The translations under genes were made by a program, and so were the position numbers. Shown piece by piece: positions 16,739 through 25,673 of a stretch of DNA of 40,139 nt. A model generated the notes under the pieces. That model had not been told where the DNA came from and searched no databases. It saw nothing but the letters and a program-made list of their open reading frames with translations. Positions within the stretch are counted from its first letter, which is position 1; every line of letters starts with the position of its first letter. The stretch is from Halieaceae bacterium (lineage in GTDB: Bacteria; Pseudomonadota; Gammaproteobacteria; Pseudomonadales; Halieaceae). The stretch spans positions 1-40,139 of the forward strand of contig JANQGK010000305.1 in the NCBI GenBank assembly GCA_028277365.1, written 5' to 3'.

Positions 16739-17944
16739 ATGAGCAAGCACACTGCACGGCCGCTGGACGGCATCCGCGTGATTGAAATGGGACAGCTACT
16801 GGCGGGGCCGTTTACCGGGTCCATCCTGGCCTACTTTGGCGCGGAGGTGATCAAGGTTGAACCGCCGGTGACCGGTGACCCGATTCGCGGCTGGCGCATC
16901 CTGGACGAGGACGGCACTTCCCTGTGGTGGCGCAGCATCGGCCGCAACAAGAAGAGCGTAACCCTGGACCTGAAGAGCGAAAAGGGCCGGGATATCGTGC
17001 GCGAGCTGATGAAGACTGCCGACGTGGTGGTGGAGAACTTCCGCCCCGGTGTCATGGAAGAGTGGGGCCTGGGGCCCGACGACCTAAAGCCTTTCAACCC
17101 CGGGCTCATTTTTGCACGCATCTCCGGCTACGGGCAGACCGGGCCTTACAGTTCCAAGCCAGGCTATGCCTCGGTGACCGAGGGCGTATCGGGCTTTCGT
17201 TACCTCAACGGCTTCCCGGGCCAGCCGCCGGTGCGCCCCAACCTCAGCGTGGGTGATACCGTGTCGGCGATCCACGCCGCCCTGGGGGTTTGCCTCGCGC
17301 TACTGCAGCGGCACAATCAGCCCGAGGAGGGTCAGGTGGTCGATGTGGCCCTCTACGAGTCCATGTTCAACCTGATGGAATCGGTAGTGCCCGAGTACGC
17401 CGGCGCCGGCATCATTCGCGAACCTTCTGGTACCACCATCACCGGCATCGTGCCCACCAACACCTACACCTGCGCCGACGGCAAGTACGTGGTGATCGGC
17501 GGCAACGGTGATTCGATCTTCAAGCGACTGATGGTCGCCGCCGGCCACCCGGAAATGGCCGAGAACCCGGCCATGGCCAACAACGCGGGACGGGTGGAGC
17601 ATGAGCCCGAGATAGACAAGGCGCTGGAGGACTGGTGCGCGTCACTGCCGGCGTCGGAAGTCGTCGATATCCTCGAGAAGGAGCGGGTACCAGTAGGCCT
17701 GATGTACAACGTCGAGGACCAGTTTAACGACCCACACTTCCGCGCCCGTGGCATGTTCGAGGAAGTGGACGTGAACGGCAAGACCCACACCATCCCCGCG
17801 ATTACGCCGCTCCTCTCCAAAACTCCGGGCCGTACCGACTGGCCCGGTGCAGAGGTCGGCGCCCACAACGACGAAGTGTTGAAGGGCATTCTCTCGCTCA
17901 GCGATGACGATGTGGCTGCCTTAAAAGAGCAGGGCGTCTGTTAA
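16739..17944 (+). CDS. Class III CoA-transferase (CaiB/BaiF family)
   Basis: 401 residues, full length for the family, whose members move CoA between carboxylic acids through an aspartyl-CoA thioester. The opening LDGIRVIEMGQLLAGPF, VENFRPGVMEEWG and FARISGYGQTGPY are family signatures. Asp173 in VGDTVSAIHA aligns with the catalytic aspartate. The carboxylate substrate cannot be inferred; formyl-, carnitine-, mesaconyl- and succinyl-dependent types share these motifs. An AGAGGA ribosome site precedes the ATG at 16739. It is a single gene between the cytochrome and the convergent hydrogenase operon. Confidence 0.92.
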   Translation: MSKHTARPLDGIRVIEMGQLLAGPFTGSILAYFGAEVIKVEPPVTGDPIRGWRILDEDGTSLWWRSIGRNKKSVTLDLKSEKGRDIVRELMKTADVVVENFRPGVMEEWGLGPDDLKPFNPGLIFARISGYGQTGPYSSKPGYASVTEGVSGFRYLNGFPGQPPVRPNLSVGDTVSAIHAALGVCLALLQRHNQPEEGQVVDVALYESMFNLMESVVPEYAGAGIIREPSGTTITGIVPTNTYTCADGKYVVIGGNGDSIFKRLMVAAGHPEMAENPAMANNAGRVEHEPEIDKALEDWCASLPASEVVDILEKERVPVGLMYNVEDQFNDPHFRARGMFEEVDVNGKTHTIPAITPLLSKTPGRTDWPGAEVGAHNDEVLKGILSLSDDDVAALKEQGVC

Positions 17945-18021
17945 CGGCGCTACACCTGATTGGGTCTGGGAAGCAGCAGATTCTTGGCAACCTCGTAAGC
18001 TGCTGGGGTCGCAGCGATGCG

Positions 18022-19104
18022 CTAGCAGATCCTCGGAAGTTGTTCGCCGTGCAGCCAGTCCACCACCCGTTCACCGCCGATGGCGGTGGACATCCGTACC
18101 AGTCGCAGCTCGTCCTCGATCACCTCGCCGACGATAGCCGCGTCCTCGCCACAAGGGGCGCTGCGCATTGCGGCGACCATCGCATCGGCTGCCTCTGGCG
18201 CGACGATGGCAATCAGCTTGCCTTCGTTGGCGACGTTGAGCGGGTCTAGCCCCAGCAGTTCACAGGCGCCTTTCACTTCTTCGCGCACCGGTAGCGACGC
18301 TTCCTCGAGGCGAACGCCGACGCCTGATTGGTGGGCAATCTCGTTCAGGGTGGCGGCCAGCCCGCCGCGGGTGGGGTCGCGCATCAGGCGCAGGGCGGGG
18401 CCGTTCTCGGCGACCATGGCCGCCACCAGGTGATTGAGTGAGGCGGAATCCGAGCACAACTCGGTGGCGAAGCGCAGCCCCTTGCGCAGGGACATGATGG
18501 CCACTCCGTGATCGCCGATGGTGCCGGACACAATGACCTTGTCACCCGGTCGGGCGCAATCGCCGCCCAGCGCCAGCCCGGCCGGGACCCGGCCGACCCC
18601 CGCGGTGTTGATGAACACGCCGTCGCCCTTGCCGCGCTCCACGACCTTGGTATCACCGGTCACAATTGCCACCCCGGCTTCCCGGGCGGCGGCTGCCATC
18701 GAGTCGACGATGCGCGCCAGGTCGGCGAGCCTGAAGCCTTCTTCGAGGATAAAGCCCGCGGTCAGGTACAGCGGGACGGCGCCGCCCATGGCGAGGTCGT
18801 TGACTGTGCCGTGCACCGCCAGGCTGCCGATGTCGCCGCCGGGAAAGAACAGTGGCGATATCACAAAGCTGTCGGTGGTCATCACCATGCGGCCGGCGTC
18901 CACATCGAAGCTGGCCTGGTCGTCACCGCGGTTCAGCATAGGGTTGTCGAAGGCTTGCCGGAACAGCATGTCTACCAGGTCGGCCATCGCGCGGCCGCCG
19001 GCGCCGTGGCTCATATCGACCTTGCCGTTGACCAGGTCGAGTTTGCGCGCCTGGCGCCGACCCGCCTCAGCCATGGCGTCGTGATTGCCCTTATCGTATT
19101 GCAC
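18022..19104 (-). CDS. hypE: Hydrogenase maturation protein HypE
   Basis: 360 residues of the PurM-like ATP-binding superfamily. HypE takes a carbamoyl group from HypF onto its C-terminal cysteine and dehydrates it to a thiocyanate, the source of the two CN ligands of the active-site iron. The C terminus reads QLPRIC with Cys360 as the last residue, exactly as required. The N-terminal MSHGAGGRAM and GDDQASFDVD are family motifs. The start is the GTG at 19104, with GGGAGA upstream; it overlaps hypD by 14 bp. An ATG ten codons in (19074) is possible. It is the last gene of the operon. Confidence 0.96.
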   Translation of the reverse strand: MQYDKGNHDAMAEAGRRQARKLDLVNGKVDMSHGAGGRAMADLVDMLFRQAFDNPMLNRGDDQASFDVDAGRMVMTTDSFVISPLFFPGGDIGSLAVHGTVNDLAMGGAVPLYLTAGFILEEGFRLADLARIVDSMAAAAREAGVAIVTGDTKVVERGKGDGVFINTAGVGRVPAGLALGGDCARPGDKVIVSGTIGDHGVAIMSLRKGLRFATELCSDSASLNHLVAAMVAENGPALRLMRDPTRGGLAATLNEIAHQSGVGVRLEEASLPVREEVKGACELLGLDPLNVANEGKLIAIVAPEAADAMVAAMRSAPCGEDAAIVGEVIEDELRLVRMSTAIGGERVVDWLHGEQLPRIC

Positions 19105-20269
19105 GGCGCTTCTCCCGCTGCTGTTTCTGACGGCGCTGCTCGGCCTCGGCCTGCTGGCGGAAGCGTCCGTAGGTGTAGTAGGCGGCGCAGGCCCCTTCGT
19201 CAGACACCATGCAGGAGCCCAGCGGGTTATCCGGCGTGCAGCTGGTGGCGAACAGCTTGCAGTCGGTGGGCTTCTTCACGCCGCGCAGGATCGCCGGGCA
19301 GTCGCAGCTCTTGGTGCCGCGGGCGTACTGGTAGTGCATGTTGAAGCACCGCTCGGCGTCGAACTGGGAAAACTCGTCACGAATGCGCAGGGCCGACTCG
19401 GGGATGTCACCGAGGCCGCGCCACTCGAAGCTGGGGCGGCGCTCGAACACCTGCTGCACAATGGCCTGGGCGCGCTGGTTGCCCACCGGCGTTACCGCGC
19501 GGGTGTACTGGTTCTCGATCTCTGCGCGCCCGGCGTTGAGCTGTTCGATCAGCATGAGGATAGACTGCAGCACATCCAGTGGCTCGAAACCCGCGATTAC
19601 CACCGGCTTGTGGTGGTGGGCGGCGCAGAAACGATAGGCGTCGGAACCGATTACCACGCTGACGTGGGCGGGGCCGATAAAGCCGTCCACTTCTACCGGC
19701 TCGTCGCCTTCGCCCACCGCGAGAATGGCATTCATGGCCGCGGGGGTAAGCACGTGGTTGCAGAACACGCTGAAGTTGTCGATGCCCCGGTCCCTGGCTT
19801 GCAGTATGCCCAATGCCGTGGGCGGGGTGGTAGTTTCAAAGCCGATGCCGAAGAACACCACCCGGCGGTCGGGGTGGGCCTGGGCCAGTTCCAGGGCGTC
19901 ACTTACCGAGTACACCATGCGTACGTCGGCACCGTCGGCCTTGGCTTTCATCAGGCTGACGCCCTTGCTGCCGGGTACGCGCAGCATGTCGCCGTAGGAG
20001 GCGAGGATCACCTCAGGGTTTTCAGACGCCAGCCGCACCGCCATGTCCAGGCGGCCGATCGGCAGCACACAGACCGGGCAGCCTGGACCGTGGATCAGCT
20101 CGACATTGCCGGGCAGCAGGTCCGGTACACCGTAGCGGAACACGGCGTGGGTGTGGCCGCCGCAGAACTCCATCAGCCGGTAGTCGCGATCGGTGCTGGC
20201 CGCTGCTGCAATCGCCTTACCGAGGGCCCGGGCGCGTTCGCCATCGCGGAACTCGTCAATATACTTCAT
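19091..20269 (-). CDS. hypD: Hydrogenase maturation protein HypD
   Basis: 392 residues. HypD holds a [4Fe-4S] cluster and, with HypC, forms the scaffold on which the Fe(CN)2CO unit is built. The conserved cysteines are visible as MEFCGGHTH (Cys36) and GPGCPVC (Cys64, Cys67), matching Cys41/69/72 of the E. coli protein. The cluster-binding cysteines are in the C-terminal part ([33 protein letters not shown]). The end is unusually rich in Arg, Gln and Lys ([19 protein letters not shown]). It overlaps hypC by 4 bp and hypE by 14 bp. Confidence 0.97.
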   Translation of the reverse strand: MKYIDEFRDGERARALGKAIAAAASTDRDYRLMEFCGGHTHAVFRYGVPDLLPGNVELIHGPGCPVCVLPIGRLDMAVRLASENPEVILASYGDMLRVPGSKGVSLMKAKADGADVRMVYSVSDALELAQAHPDRRVVFFGIGFETTTPPTALGILQARDRGIDNFSVFCNHVLTPAAMNAILAVGEGDEPVEVDGFIGPAHVSVVIGSDAYRFCAAHHHKPVVIAGFEPLDVLQSILMLIEQLNAGRAEIENQYTRAVTPVGNQRAQAIVQQVFERRPSFEWRGLGDIPESALRIRDEFSQFDAERCFNMHYQYARGTKSCDCPAILRGVKKPTDCKLFATSCTPDNPLGSCMVSDEGACAAYYTYGRFRQQAEAEQRRQKQQREKRRAIR

Positions 20270-20496
20270 GCACTTGCCTCCAGGACGCCGCCCCCGCTCA
20301 TAGCGGCCAGGGTGCGTTCCGCCTCAGCCTGGTCGAGGCGCGAGAGGGCGTAACCCACATGCAGGATCACGTAGTCACCCACCGACAGGTCATCCACCAG
20401 GGCGGTATTGATTTCGCGGATGACGCCGCCGCTGGACGCTAGCGCGTGTTCGTCGTCAACGATCTCGGTAATGCAGACGGGTATTGCGAGGCACAT
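20266..20496 (-). CDS. hypC: Hydrogenase maturation chaperone HypC
   Basis: 76 residues. Starts MCLAIP; Cys2 is the residue that contacts the iron unit, and His46 in [12 protein letters not shown] is the second conserved residue. HypC works with HypD in assembling the Fe(CN)2CO group and hands it to the large-subunit precursor. A perfect ribosome site (AGGAGGTGA) lies before the ATG, inside the hypF end, so it can be translated strongly although its start overlaps hypF by one base. A second member of the same family, HupF, is encoded at 26945-27277. Confidence 0.96.
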   Translation of the reverse strand: MCLAIPVCITEIVDDEHALASSGGVIREINTALVDDLSVGDYVILHVGYALSRLDQAEAERTLAAMSGGGVLEASA

Positions 20497-22784
20497 CAGC
20501 TCACCTCCTGAGCAGAAACGGGTTCCAGCAGCCGGCGTCGGCCTATCCAGGCCTGACCCAGACTGATACTGCCGTCATTGGGCGGCATGCTGGCGGGCAG
20601 CAGGGGAATCAGCCCGGCGCGGCGCAGGCGGTCGGGAATATGGGTGGCCAGGTAGCGATTGAGGAAGCAGCCGCCGGCCAGTGCCACGGTGTCGATACCG
20701 GTGGTTTCTGCGGCGTGCGCCGCCCACCTTACCAGCGCTTCGATCAGGGTGCCGTGAAACAGGCTGGCGCCGGTCACCGGGTCGTCGCAGTCGGCCAATG
20801 CTGCCAGCAGCGGGGTAAAGTCCAGGCGGCCGCCTTCCAACGCATAGCCATCATTTAGAACCAGCGGAGCCTTCACCAGAGATTCCAGTTGCATGGGCGC
20901 CTCGCCTTCGTAGGCAGCGCGGGTGTTGACGCCGAGCAGGCCGGCCGCAGCGTCGAACAGGCGGCCCGCGGCAGAGGTGGTCGGTACGTCGCCCTCGGCC
21001 AGCAAGCTCATCAGCGCCGGCGCCAGGGGTTCGTCGGCAAAGCGTGTTTCGATTTCATGGCCGCGCCCCAGCTGCTGCAACACGCCGGCGGCCAGGCGCC
21101 AGGGTTCGCGCGCTGCGCGGTCGCCACCGGCCATCGGGATAGGCGCCAGGTGCCCCAGGCGCTGGAAACCGCTACCTTCGAGTTGCATCAACTCGCCGCC
21201 CCAGGCCTCACCATCGGCCCCGAGCCCGTGACCGTCGAGGGCGATCCCCAGGGCCGGCCCCTCGTGGCCGCTCACCGCCAGCACCGCGGCGAGATGGGCG
21301 TGATGGTGTTGAACGCGTACCAGCGGGACCTGGCACTCCTCGGCGAGCTGTTCTGCCAGTCGGGTGGCCGCGTAGTCGCGGTGCCAGTCGCAGGCCATGG
21401 CTTCGGGCCGGGTTTCCAGCATGGCCAGCAGCTGTTCGACACTCTCGCGCTGGAAGCGGACGGTAGCCGGCGTATCCAGGTTGCCAATATGCGGTGACAG
21501 CCAGGCTTGCTGCTCGCGCAACAGGGTCACAGTGTTCTTGAGGTGGGCGCCAAGACCCAGCACCGCGGGGCCGGCTTTTGCCAGGGGTATGGCAGTGGGC
21601 ACGTAACCACGGGCGCGGCGGATCAGGCGCGGCTCGCCGTCGATCACCCGCAGCACCGAGTCATCGGCCCGGGCGCTGATCTCGCGGTCGTGGTCGATCA
21701 CCAGATCGGCTGCGCCGGCAAGTTGTTCGCGTGCCTCGCGGTTATCGATGATCAGCGGATCGCCGCTGAGGTTGGCGCTGGTCATGACCAATACAATGTC
21801 CTGGGATTGCTCCAGCCATGCCATACCCTCGGGCTCATTCAGCAAGGCGTGAAACAGCAGGTAGTGCATGGCGGTGTAGGGCAGTAGCACGCCGAGACTG
21901 TCGAGGCCGGGTGAGAGTTCGCGCGGCAGCGTGCCGTCGCCCTCCAGCACCACCACCGGACGCTCGGGCCGCTGCAGGCAGTCGCGCTCGACCTCAGTAA
22001 GGCTGGCGTAGAGCGCAGCACTCTCCGTATTCAGCACCATGACCGCGAAGGGCTTGCCGTCCCGGCGCTTGTTCTGCCGCAGCCGCGTAATCGCTTCGGG
22101 GTTACGGCCGTCGCAGGCGAGGTGGAACCCTCCAATGCCCTTGATGGCAACGACACCGCCACGCTCAATCACTGCGGCCGCTTCACTCAGCGGGTGGGAC
22201 AGGCGCGGGCCACAGTTTTGGCAACAGGTGGGTTCGGCGTGGAAGCGCCGGCTGGCGGGGTCCTGGTATTCCGCCCCACAAGCGCCGCACAGGTCGAAGT
22301 CCGCCATGCTGGTGGCGGCGCGATCGTAGGGCAGACGCCGGGTCATGGTGTAGCGTGGGCCGCAGTTGGTGCAGGCGATAAACGGGTGCAGGTAGCGGCG
22401 GTTGTTCGCATCGAACAGCTCGTCTAGACAGTCGGCACACAAGGCGGTGTCGGGAGGAATGGCCGCGCTGGCGAGCGTCCCGGCAGCAGTCTCGCGAATG
22501 GCAAAGCCTTCGCTGTCGAGAACGGGCAGGGCAGTTTCCTGGAGCTGGTCGATACGCGCCAGTGGCGGCAGCTCCCGCTGCAGCGTAGTTATGAAGCCAT
22601 CCAGGTTGATACCCTCGGCCTCGATCACCACGCCGTCGGGGCCGTTCTGCACAAAACCGCTGATGCCGAGCTGTTGCGCACAGCGATAAACGTAGGGGCG
22701 AAACCCGACACCCTGCACCAGGCCGCGCACCTTCAGGCGGCGGCGCTCGATAGCGGGGAATGCCTGGATGTGCCCGCTGCCCAT
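20496..22784 (-). CDS. hypF: Carbamoyltransferase HypF
   Basis: 762 residues, full length. Domains in order: acylphosphatase (about 15-100, with [12 protein letters not shown] and Arg29); two zinc fingers (Cys116, 119, 138, 141 and Cys166, 169, 188, 191); a YrdC-like carbamoyl-adenylate domain (about 200-390, [12 protein letters not shown]); and a Kae1-like transferase domain (HHHAHLAAV and the [17 protein letters not shown] loop). It turns carbamoyl phosphate and ATP into carbamoyl-AMP and moves the carbamoyl group to the C-terminal Cys of HypE. It overlaps hypB and hypC by one base each. Confidence 0.97.
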   Translation of the reverse strand: MGSGHIQAFPAIERRRLKVRGLVQGVGFRPYVYRCAQQLGISGFVQNGPDGVVIEAEGINLDGFITTLQRELPPLARIDQLQETALPVLDSEGFAIRETAAGTLASAAIPPDTALCADCLDELFDANNRRYLHPFIACTNCGPRYTMTRRLPYDRAATSMADFDLCGACGAEYQDPASRRFHAEPTCCQNCGPRLSHPLSEAAAVIERGGVVAIKGIGGFHLACDGRNPEAITRLRQNKRRDGKPFAVMVLNTESAALYASLTEVERDCLQRPERPVVVLEGDGTLPRELSPGLDSLGVLLPYTAMHYLLFHALLNEPEGMAWLEQSQDIVLVMTSANLSGDPLIIDNREAREQLAGAADLVIDHDREISARADDSVLRVIDGEPRLIRRARGYVPTAIPLAKAGPAVLGLGAHLKNTVTLLREQQAWLSPHIGNLDTPATVRFQRESVEQLLAMLETRPEAMACDWHRDYAATRLAEQLAEECQVPLVRVQHHHAHLAAVLAVSGHEGPALGIALDGHGLGADGEAWGGELMQLEGSGFQRLGHLAPIPMAGGDRAAREPWRLAAGVLQQLGRGHEIETRFADEPLAPALMSLLAEGDVPTTSAAGRLFDAAAGLLGVNTRAAYEGEAPMQLESLVKAPLVLNDGYALEGGRLDFTPLLAALADCDDPVTGASLFHGTLIEALVRWAAHAAETTGIDTVALAGGCFLNRYLATHIPDRLRRAGLIPLLPASMPPNDGSISLGQAWIGRRRLLEPVSAQEVS

Positions 22785-23602
22785 CAGGCGGTGGCGGCAG
22801 CCATCTGGCGCGCGGCGCCGATCCAGTTGAGCCAGCGCTCCATACCTTCACCGGTGGTGGGTGAGACCTGGATGACCTGCAGTGCCGGGTTCACCTTGAG
22901 GGCATTGTCGATCAGCGCCTCGACGTCGAAGTCCAGGTGGGGCAGCAGGTCCACTTTCGAGACCAGCATCAGGGACGCCGCGGCGAACATATTGGGGTAT
23001 TTCAGCGGCTTGTCTTCGCCCTCGGTCACCGAGGCGATCACCACCTTGTGTGCCTCACCAAGATCAAAGCCCGCCGGGCATACCAGGTTGCCGACATTCT
23101 CGATGAACAGCACGCCGTCGTGGATATGCAGTTCGTGGAACGCGCGGTCGATCATTTCCGCGTCGAGGTGGCAGCCGCGGCCGGTGTTCACCTGCAGCGC
23201 GGGTACCCCGGTGGCGCGGATGCGGTCGGCATCGGCACTGGTTTCCTGATCGCCCTCGATTACTGCCATCGAGAGCTGGCCCGAGAGCTGTTTGAGGCTT
23301 TCCACCAGCAGCGTGGTCTTGCCGGCGCCGGGGGAGGACACCAGATTCAGGGCCAGCACCCCGTGGCTGGCGAAGTGCCGACGGTTGTGGGCGGCGATGT
23401 CATTGTTCTTACTGAGAATGTCCTTCTCGACACTCACCAGGTGTGAGCGCGCTGCAGGGTCGTCCCGCAGTACGGTGACGCTGGCCTTTTGGCCCTCCAT
23501 CTGGTGCGAATGTGCAGAGCCATGCTCGTCGGAATGATCGTGAGCGTGGTCATGTTTTTCTATCCGGGTTTCCCCTTCGCTACAGCCGCATACGCTACAC
23601 AT
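22784..23602 (-). CDS. hypB: Nickel-inserting GTPase HypB
   Basis: 272 residues. The N-terminal CxxCxC (Cys2, Cys5, Cys7) is the high-affinity nickel site of E. coli-type HypB. A histidine-rich stretch (about 17-33, eight His residues) may store nickel. The P-loop SSPGAGKTTL lies at 89-98, and the GTPase-domain metal site is Cys144-His145 and Cys175. It delivers nickel with HypA to the large-subunit precursor in a GTP-dependent step. Having both the CxxCxC and the His run gives it delivery and storage features together. It overlaps hypA and hypF by one base each. Confidence 0.97.
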   Translation of the reverse strand: MCSVCGCSEGETRIEKHDHAHDHSDEHGSAHSHQMEGQKASVTVLRDDPAARSHLVSVEKDILSKNNDIAAHNRRHFASHGVLALNLVSSPGAGKTTLLVESLKQLSGQLSMAVIEGDQETSADADRIRATGVPALQVNTGRGCHLDAEMIDRAFHELHIHDGVLFIENVGNLVCPAGFDLGEAHKVVIASVTEGEDKPLKYPNMFAAASLMLVSKVDLLPHLDFDVEALIDNALKVNPALQVIQVSPTTGEGMERWLNWIGAARQMAAATA

Positions 23603-23943
23603 CAGGCTACCTCCAGTTCTTTCAGTCGTAATTCTTCACCCTGTTCCACGATCAGCTGATAGCCGCCGCATTCCGGGCAGCCCTCGCCGCGCGCCGCAAT
23701 TTCGATGCTGCGGCTGCAATCCATGCACCAGCCGCGGCCGGGAATCTCGCGAATCTCCAGCGCAGCGGATTCGGCGGACGTGCCACGGGCGCCCACGTCG
23801 AAGGCGAACTCCAGTGCGTGGGGGTCCACATGCCCGAGCGCGCCGATCTCCACGATCACCCGCTTCACGGTGGCAAAACCGTCGAGCCGGCGCTGCTCCT
23901 CGATCAGCTCGACCATGCCCTGGCACAGTGCCATCTCATGCAT
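23602..23943 (-). CDS. hypA: Nickel/zinc metallochaperone HypA
   Basis: 113 residues from the ATG at 23943, giving the invariant start MHEMALC, in which His2 binds nickel. An AGGAGG ribosome site lies upstream. A longer frame from 23985 is not supported, because family members begin at MHEM. The zinc site is formed by Cys73, Cys76, Cys89 and Cys92 (two CxxC motifs). It gives nickel to the hydrogenase large subunit with HypB. It overlaps the end of hupK by 8 bp and hypB by one base. Confidence 0.96.
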   Translation of the reverse strand: MHEMALCQGMVELIEEQRRLDGFATVKRVIVEIGALGHVDPHALEFAFDVGARGTSAESAALEIREIPGRGWCMDCSRSIEIAARGEGCPECGGYQLIVEQGEELRLKELEVA

Positions 23944-24964
23944 GGGCAACTTCCTCCTGCAGGGTCCAGGGGGAACAGGGGTCAAAGCCGAGCACCAGAA
24001 GTCGCAGCTGTTCCTGGCCTAGCGGCCCGCGGTTGGCCTCGATTTCCAGCGGGCCGCCCGGCGCAAAATGCCAATCGGTAGGTGCCAGTACCCGCCAATC
24101 CTCGACCCGCCCGTCGCCGTCCAGCGCCACTCTGTGGAACAAGGGTCCGCGAGCGGTCACAGCCCGGCCCAGGCCTACACCCTCCAACAGGGTCCAGGCG
24201 CTGACCGGGTAGGTGGACTGCTCGTCCAGCAGATTGCCGGCAATCACCAGCGTATCCAGCAGTTGTGCGATCAGTCGGCGAGACAGAGCGCCGTAGAGTG
24301 GGCTAGTAGTGAGCAGGGCCGCCATCGGGTGGCGATGCATTGCCAGCGCGCCCACCTCGATACCGGCGCCGCTGGGTGACAGCGGATTGAAATCGGCGGC
24401 GGCCAGCGCAGCCTGTGACATCGCCTGCAGGGTTTCGCCGGCCGCCAGATTGGGCATGCGCGGCACGCCCAGGTCCGCTTCCAGTTCCATGGCCCGACGC
24501 ATCATCGAGGCTGCCGTACAGTGGGACGTGTTCACCCAGCGCATCAGGTCGTCGGGTTCTTCAATACTGATCAGGCCTGGCAGGCAATCCTGCAAGTACG
24601 TAGCCAGTGACGTGGCGCCGTCGGCGTTCTGCGCAGCCTTGAACAGGGCAAGATCCCGCTCGCGATCCAGCGCAGCGGGCCAGTCGATGGTCAATCGCCA
24701 AGCGGCCGCAACCCCCTGTTCGCGCCAGAGCTGGCGGGTATGTTCACAGGCGCAGGGATCGGCTTCGCTTCGAGCGGCAAAGGCGGCGCGCTGGGCGGCA
24801 ATGCCCTGGGCGTGACCGCAGATCGGCAGCAGCAGCGGAATGCGCAGTACTGCCTCTTCGAGACTCAGGCCACCGAGGATGCCTGTAACTGTCGGCCGCT
24901 GCTGCTCGACGACGATGCGGCCATCCTGCCGGGCAATGCGAATGTGTGGTGAAGGGCTGGACAC
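23936..24964 (-). CDS. hupK: Hydrogenase maturation protein HupK (HoxV-like)
   Basis: 342 residues from a GTG at 24964, chosen because GAGGAG lies 7 bp upstream; a GTG at 24982 would add six residues. The protein is a paralogue of the hydrogenase large subunit. Near the start, PICGHAQG (Cys49) replaces the RxCGxC motif, and at the end FDPCSPW (Cys330) replaces DPCxxC. Each motif keeps only its first cysteine, so the protein could hold a metal fragment but not a full NiFe site. Work on HoxV/HupK of other bacteria supports a scaffold role in passing the Fe(CN)2CO unit to the large subunit. It overlaps hypA by 8 bp. Confidence 0.88.
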   Translation of the reverse strand: MSSPSPHIRIARQDGRIVVEQQRPTVTGILGGLSLEEAVLRIPLLLPICGHAQGIAAQRAAFAARSEADPCACEHTRQLWREQGVAAAWRLTIDWPAALDRERDLALFKAAQNADGATSLATYLQDCLPGLISIEEPDDLMRWVNTSHCTAASMMRRAMELEADLGVPRMPNLAAGETLQAMSQAALAAADFNPLSPSGAGIEVGALAMHRHPMAALLTTSPLYGALSRRLIAQLLDTLVIAGNLLDEQSTYPVSAWTLLEGVGLGRAVTARGPLFHRVALDGDGRVEDWRVLAPTDWHFAPGGPLEIEANRGPLGQEQLRLLVLGFDPCSPWTLQEEVAHA

Positions 24965-24968
24965 TCGG

Positions 24969-25673
24969 TCACTCCTCGCCACCGGCGCGCAGGAAGGAAC
25001 GTCGGCTCATGGGTTTCTCTGACTGCGCCTCAGGCTCGGGACTTTCGAACAGGCCTTCGATGGCGTGCTCTGCGACGGCAGTGACCGCAGCCCGTTCCTC
25101 GAACTCTGCCATCGGCGAGAACAGTGAACAGGTTTCTATGACCCCGACGCCGTCGAGGTGGCCGGCGATAAAACTGTAATTGCCCGATGGGAAATCCAGC
25201 TCCCGGCTGCTGCCCTCGCGACCGGTGACAGCGGGCGGCGGCAACAGGCACAGGTTCATTGACCAGGGCGTGATAACCACGGCCAGCAGGCCGTGGGAGC
25301 AGCGGCGCATGCCCACCACTTCGACATCCAGCCTCTGATTGTAGACCGGCAGGCTGCGCATGGAATCGGCCACCCGCAGGTAGGCTTCTGTCAGCGCGGC
25401 GCTTTGCTCGGCGATCTGGGCCCGGCCGGCAGCTTCCGCGGGCCGCTCGCGGGTGTCCCCAGCACGCAGCACCATGAACTGGTGCTGTTCGGCATCGCAG
25501 TTGGGGCAGCGCCAGTGGTCCGGCAGCGCATTGAAGGCGGTGCCGGGTGCTACCTGCCAGACCTCGTCACCTTTGTTGGGGTCGTAGACCCACCAGCAGA
25601 CGCCGCATTCCATGATCGTGTGCTGGTCAATGCGGGTGCCGTCACCCAGGAAGGAGCCTTCGAATACATTCAC
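24969..25673 (-). CDS. hupIJ: Rubredoxin-HybE/HupJ fusion (HupI-HupJ)
   Basis: 234 residues from a GTG at 25673 that overlaps the hupH stop (TAGTG), with GGAGG about 10 bp upstream. Upstream in-frame residues to 25820 lie inside hupH and are not protein-like. Residues 21-70 are a rubredoxin with Cys23, Cys26, Cys56 and Cys59. A short linker leads to a HybE/HupJ chaperone domain (about 90-215, VVITPWSMNLCLLPPP and NYSFIAGHLDGVGVIETCSLFSPM). In rhizobia these are separate genes, hupI and hupJ. Both help mature the small subunit in oxygen. The last residues contain SRRSFLRA, a twin-arginine-like motif at the wrong end of the protein. Confidence 0.9.
   Translation of the reverse strand: MNVFEGSFLGDGTRIDQHTIMECGVCWWVYDPNKGDEVWQVAPGTAFNALPDHWRCPNCDAEQHQFMVLRAGDTRERPAEAAGRAQIAEQSAALTEAYLRVADSMRSLPVYNQRLDVEVVGMRRCSHGLLAVVITPWSMNLCLLPPPAVTGREGSSRELDFPSGNYSFIAGHLDGVGVIETCSLFSPMAEFEERAAVTAVAEHAIEGLFESPEPEAQSEKPMSRRSFLRAGGEE

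Noticed and set aside
19085..20353. 422-residue open frame on the plus strand
   Set aside because: Antisense of hypD, which has all expected cysteines. The plus frame has no recognisable domain.
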